Below the pieces are notes generated by a model. The model was given only the letters and a program-made list of their open reading frames with translations, was not told the DNA's origin and did no database searches. Position numbers and translations under genes: made by a program. DNA of 8,907 nt from JAFGPJ01 sp964439135 (GTDB lineage: Bacteria > Planctomycetota > Phycisphaerae > Sedimentisphaerales > Anaerobacaceae): contig CAYTNN010000184.1 of assembly GCA_964439135.1 (NCBI GenBank), forward strand, positions 1 to 8,907, written 5' to 3'. Shown piece by piece: positions 6,231-8,907 of the stretch. Each line of letters starts with the position of its first letter. The first letter of the stretch is position 1.

Positions 6231-8741
6231 TTAGTGTTTCGCCATCCGGTTTTGATATGTCTTCGGCTTATAATGAAACATATCCCAGTATCTCTGATCA
6301 GTTTCGTACGGATCTACGTTCTGTGCATGAGTGTTTTCCGGCAGGATTCCGAAACGCACCATTTCACGTATGTACTGGTGATTGACCTGGAAGGTGGGCG
6401 AGCCGAAAGCGTGGGATTTTTGCCATTCGGCCTGCCAGTTTGTCGCCGCGGTTAACATTGTTTTATAGCCGGGATCGTCTTTTGATTTGAATACGTCGGG
6501 ACAGGCTTCCCATCCGCCCGCTTCTTTTGCGAGGGGCGCCAGCAGGACTGCGGATTTTTCGGGGCGGGTTGCGTTTATCAATACGTCCCATGAAAAATAG
6601 CGTGCCGGGTCGTCCTTTAAAACGAGACGTTCATATTGGCCGGTGGGACGCTCTACGAGCTTTCTTCGTTGATCCACATCAAACGTTTCGACGAGGCGAT
6701 TCTGCGGACCTTTTCCTTCGGGATTGTGGCATGAGTAGCAGCGTTTATGGAGAACACCGCCGGCCTGGTTTGCGAAGACGCCTACCTTTGTATTCTGCTG
6801 TTTCTGATTTCTAAGACCGCCGTAAGTTCCGCAAAATGGTGCTGCGGCCTCGGTCCATGCCCAGACTTTCAGCCAGTCTTCACGTGAAGCTTTTTCGCTG
6901 TGATGAGACCCTTCGAGCTTACGAAGCAGTGGTGATGCGCTGGAGCCGAGAGAACGAGGAGGCTGGTTGCCGAGGCCGTTACGGCCATCGCCGATCTGTT
7001 CTCTCATCGTAAGCGAGTAGTAGCTGATCGACCATGTGACTCCCATGTCGCCTTCGAGAGACAGGCGTCCTTTTCGGTCTTCGGTGTTATGGCATCCGAT
7101 ACAATATTTGTCGAGGACCGGCTGGACGTCCCGCATGAAGTCCGGCACATCCGCTATACCTTCGATTTTTTCGATTTTCGAAGGGGGGCGTCGGAGTGCC
7201 TTGATTCTGCGGGCGCTGCCGACGTTGGCGTTCGAATGGTTACGTGAGTTGTGGCATCCTATACAAGAAGTTGTTTCGCCGGGCCTTAGACAGGTAAAGC
7301 TCTGCATTCGTCTGCACGAGAGGTCATTTTCGTCGAGAGCGACATAAAAGACCGGGCGGTTCGCGGGCAATTCAAAATACGCCGAGCCGTCGGATTCGAC
7401 GGGGACGGTGCCGAGAATTCGTTCGAGGTTAAATGAGCCGAGCCAGCTTAGAGTGTCCGGCCCACCGGAGAAGTTGACGGGTTTGGGAAGTGTTTCGATA
7501 ATGAGCAGCTTTTTTATTTCGCCGCGTTTGATTCCTTTTAAGTTCTGCGAATTATAAATGTCAACCATTACATGTGTTCCGGTTGAGCTGGTCGAATCGG
7601 AACGTGTTGGGATGATTCTTTCACGGGGCCGTGCAATGATTGGACGGGGCGACTGGGTGAGCCATTTCTTGTCGTTGTTTTTTATTTCGTAGATTGCGTG
7701 CGGCGTGTATTTGTCATCGTCTTTATTTTTTGTAACGAAAACAAGCCGGGATTTGCCCAATTCGGCGGCGAGTACAGTTTTCGTGCTGAGCGGCCAGGGA
7801 TCGGCGAGGTATCCTTTGCCCCACGGAAATATTATATGTTCGAGTCCGCGCGGATCATCGGGACCATATTTTCTGGAGAAGAACGACAGCCAGCCATAAT
7901 GATCGCGATGTCCGTGGCCGGGCGAGTAGATTCCCATAACTCGCTCGTCGTTGGGGATTGGCCGGCAGGAGAGGAATACTCCCCACGAAACTTCGTTGCC
8001 GTAGTATATCTCCTGATTTGTCCCGTCCGGATTCATCGTCCAGAGGTGGTGGTACTCCACCTGTGAGCGGTCGACGTATTCCCATCGCATATAGAGAATC
8101 TGTCCGTTAGGCAGCACAGACGGAGTGTTGTCGTGTTCGATATTGCATGAGAGCGTCTGAATATTCTTGCCGTCCCCGTCGCAGCGGTGGATTGTGCCGA
8201 CCTGGGTTATCCAGCAGCCGACCCATCGCCGGGCGCGTGTGGAGACGAAAACGATGCCGCCATCGGGAAGGTATTCGGGTTCGTAATCGTCGAAAGGCCC
8301 TGAAGTAATCTGGCGGATGTTGGTGCCGTCGATGTTAATCTCGTAGAGATCATAATTTTTAAGGCCGGCTTTTCGCCAGGCAAAAATGATTTTCTTCGCG
8401 TCGTAGTGGACCTTCGGATCACGAATGCAGCCTTCGGCCGTTTCCAGCAAAACAGTAATCCTGCCGGTTTTTAAGTTTAATTTGCAAAGCTGTGCGCCCG
8501 TCGTGTAAGCGGGATCATTTTCATTGTCACAGAAGTAGCCGATATTCGCGTACCAGTGCGGATCTTCGTATCCGCCTCGCTGTACGAAAATGATTTCTTC
8601 AATGTTGTCAAACTCGCCGGGAAGATTTTTTAAGGATTGGGTGAAAACGCCGCTGTTGAGGGTTTCGAGCGAGGGGAGATTCGCGGATGCTGCCGGCGTT
8701 ATTAGAATCATGATATAAAATAAAATATTGTATTTCATCAT
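6231..8741 (-). CDS. Exported triheme beta-propeller protein, hydrazine-synthase-alpha-like
   Basis: The 836-residue product starts with a signal peptide (cleavage after ASA at residue 20). Residues 45-360 form a beta-propeller with TolB-like strands ('YDLYEINIDGTNIRQIT', 'EPEYLPDGGIVFVSTRA', 'NTPSVLPNGQILYMRW'). Residues 400-515 match the middle domain named after the hydrazine synthase alpha subunit, with its hallmark run 'DGSAYFELPANRPVFYVALD', then 'PGETTSCIGCHNSR'. Haem c motifs are CIGCH 493-497, CIGCH 547-551 and CYSCH 668-672; the last two lie in a cytochrome c-like C-terminal half ('DFMRDVQPVLDKYCIGCH'). Many PVC bacteria encode such proteins without making hydrazine, and function is unknown. 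From memory, the Kuenenia enzyme has a haem-ligand Tyr four residues after the middle-domain CXXCH; here that position is Asn501, which argues against true hydrazine synthase. Two adjacent ATGs (8741, 8738) are possible starts; neither has a clear Shine-Dalgarno. Periplasmic electron transfer or redox enzymology is the best guess. Confidence 0.9.
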   Translation of the reverse strand: MMKYNILFYIMILITPAASANLPSLETLNSGVFTQSLKNLPGEFDNIEEIIFVQRGGYEDPHWYANIGYFCDNENDPAYTTGAQLCKLNLKTGRITVLLETAEGCIRDPKVHYDAKKIIFAWRKAGLKNYDLYEINIDGTNIRQITSGPFDDYEPEYLPDGGIVFVSTRARRWVGCWITQVGTIHRCDGDGKNIQTLSCNIEHDNTPSVLPNGQILYMRWEYVDRSQVEYHHLWTMNPDGTNQEIYYGNEVSWGVFLSCRPIPNDERVMGIYSPGHGHRDHYGWLSFFSRKYGPDDPRGLEHIIFPWGKGYLADPWPLSTKTVLAAELGKSRLVFVTKNKDDDKYTPHAIYEIKNNDKKWLTQSPRPIIARPRERIIPTRSDSTSSTGTHVMVDIYNSQNLKGIKRGEIKKLLIIETLPKPVNFSGGPDTLSWLGSFNLERILGTVPVESDGSAYFELPANRPVFYVALDENDLSCRRMQSFTCLRPGETTSCIGCHNSRNHSNANVGSARRIKALRRPPSKIEKIEGIADVPDFMRDVQPVLDKYCIGCHNTEDRKGRLSLEGDMGVTWSISYYSLTMREQIGDGRNGLGNQPPRSLGSSASPLLRKLEGSHHSEKASREDWLKVWAWTEAAAPFCGTYGGLRNQKQQNTKVGVFANQAGGVLHKRCYSCHNPEGKGPQNRLVETFDVDQRRKLVERPTGQYERLVLKDDPARYFSWDVLINATRPEKSAVLLAPLAKEAGGWEACPDVFKSKDDPGYKTMLTAATNWQAEWQKSHAFGSPTFQVNHQYIREMVRFGILPENTHAQNVDPYETDQRYWDMFHYKPKTYQNRMAKH

Positions 8742-8750
8742 AGCATTATT

Positions 8751-8779
8751 AACAGCTAAAGCAGGCTTTTCACGCTGTT
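8751..8779 (-). promoter_or_regulatory. Imperfect hairpin just upstream of the triheme gene start
   Basis: AACAGC (8751-8756) pairs with GCTGTT (8774-8779), and inside it AAAG (8758-8761) pairs with CTTT (8766-8769), with one and four unpaired bases between the two stems. It ends 9 nt before the ATG at 8741, where a Shine-Dalgarno would be expected but is not seen. It could affect translation or be a dyad binding site. Confidence 0.3.
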
Positions 8780-8801
8780 TGTTCCAAAAAAACAGTCCTT
8801 G

Positions 8802-8907
8802 ATGATACTCGATCGTATTTTCGTATTATACAAACACGCAATGGGATTGTCCAGACCGAAGATTGTCACCTGGCCGGGTAATAACGCCGAGAAAGCTAAA
8901 GATATGC
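8802..8907 (+). CDS. Possible 5' end of a divergent gene leaving the window
   Basis: A plus-strand frame is open from ATG at 8802 to the right edge, with a second in-frame ATG at 8841 giving 'MGLSRPKIVTWPGNNAEKAK'. The residue mix after 8841 looks protein-like, and a divergent gene would suit the layout. Neither ATG has a Shine-Dalgarno, and the region also holds the triheme promoter on the other strand. The minus strand is open here too in another frame. The product is not recognised; only about 22 to 35 codons are visible. Confidence 0.25.
   Translation, partial: MILDRIFVLYKHAMGLSRPKIVTWPGNNAEKAKDM
8825..8853 (-). promoter_or_regulatory. Sigma70-like promoter of the triheme gene
   Basis: On the minus strand TGGACA (8853-8848) and a perfect TATAAT (8830-8825) are separated by 17 bp. 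The predicted start near 8818 leaves a leader of about 77 nt. The promoter overlaps the possible divergent reading frame at 8802-8907, so promoter and frame cannot both be taken at face value from the earliest start. Confidence 0.6.

Noticed and set aside
6231..8741. True hydrazine synthase alpha subunit (anammox)
   Set aside because: The ligand Tyr position after the middle-domain CXXCH is Asn, there is an additional haem motif, and no partner subunits are present in the window.
1..8907. CRISPR array, tRNA, rRNA, insertion sequence or toxin-antitoxin pair
   Set aside because: No regularly spaced repeats, cloverleaf, terminal inverted repeats with transposase, or paired small genes were seen on either strand.

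Overview
The window looks like chromosomal DNA from an environmental, probably uncultured bacterium of the Planctomycetota or the wider PVC group. This is inferred from protein content only: a hydrazine-synthase-alpha-like multihaem propeller protein, a lamin-tail/CotH-kinase protein, a CXXCH-bearing PD40 propeller protein and a right-handed beta-helix protein, all with export signals. There is no rRNA or other marker gene. A run of exactly 100 N (3049-3148) is a scaffold join of unknown true length.

Layout, left to right. (1) 1-1112, minus: the N-terminal 370 residues of a secreted beta-helix protein, cut by the left edge. This gene has no stop inside the window. (2) 1113-1387: a divergent promoter region with one sigma70-like promoter for each side. 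(3) 1388-2950, plus: a 520-residue membrane-anchored or exported PD40 propeller protein with one haem c motif. (4) 2951-3148: short spacer and assembly gap. (5) 3149-5908, minus: a large secreted LTD / jelly-roll / CotH-kinase / LTD protein whose C-terminus is lost in the gap. (6) 5909-6230: spacer with a strong promoter and a hairpin leader for the CotH gene. (7) 6231-8741, minus: an 836-residue exported protein with an N-terminal propeller and three haem c motifs, resembling the alpha subunit of hydrazine synthase. (8) 8742-8907: its promoter and leader, overlapped by the possible start of a divergent gene that leaves the window.

Each of the four clear genes has its own promoter-like element (perfect TATAAT, 17-bp spacer), so they look like single-gene transcription units rather than an operon. 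All four proteins should act outside the cytoplasm. A joint role in extracellular polymer processing or redox chemistry is plausible but unproven. No CRISPR array, tRNA, rRNA, insertion sequence or known defence system is visible. The most noteworthy points are two separate propeller-haem c proteins close together, the lack of the hydrazine synthase tyrosine ligand, a possible coupled upstream ORF before the PD40 gene, and a heptamer (ATAAAGC) that recurs in the spacers.
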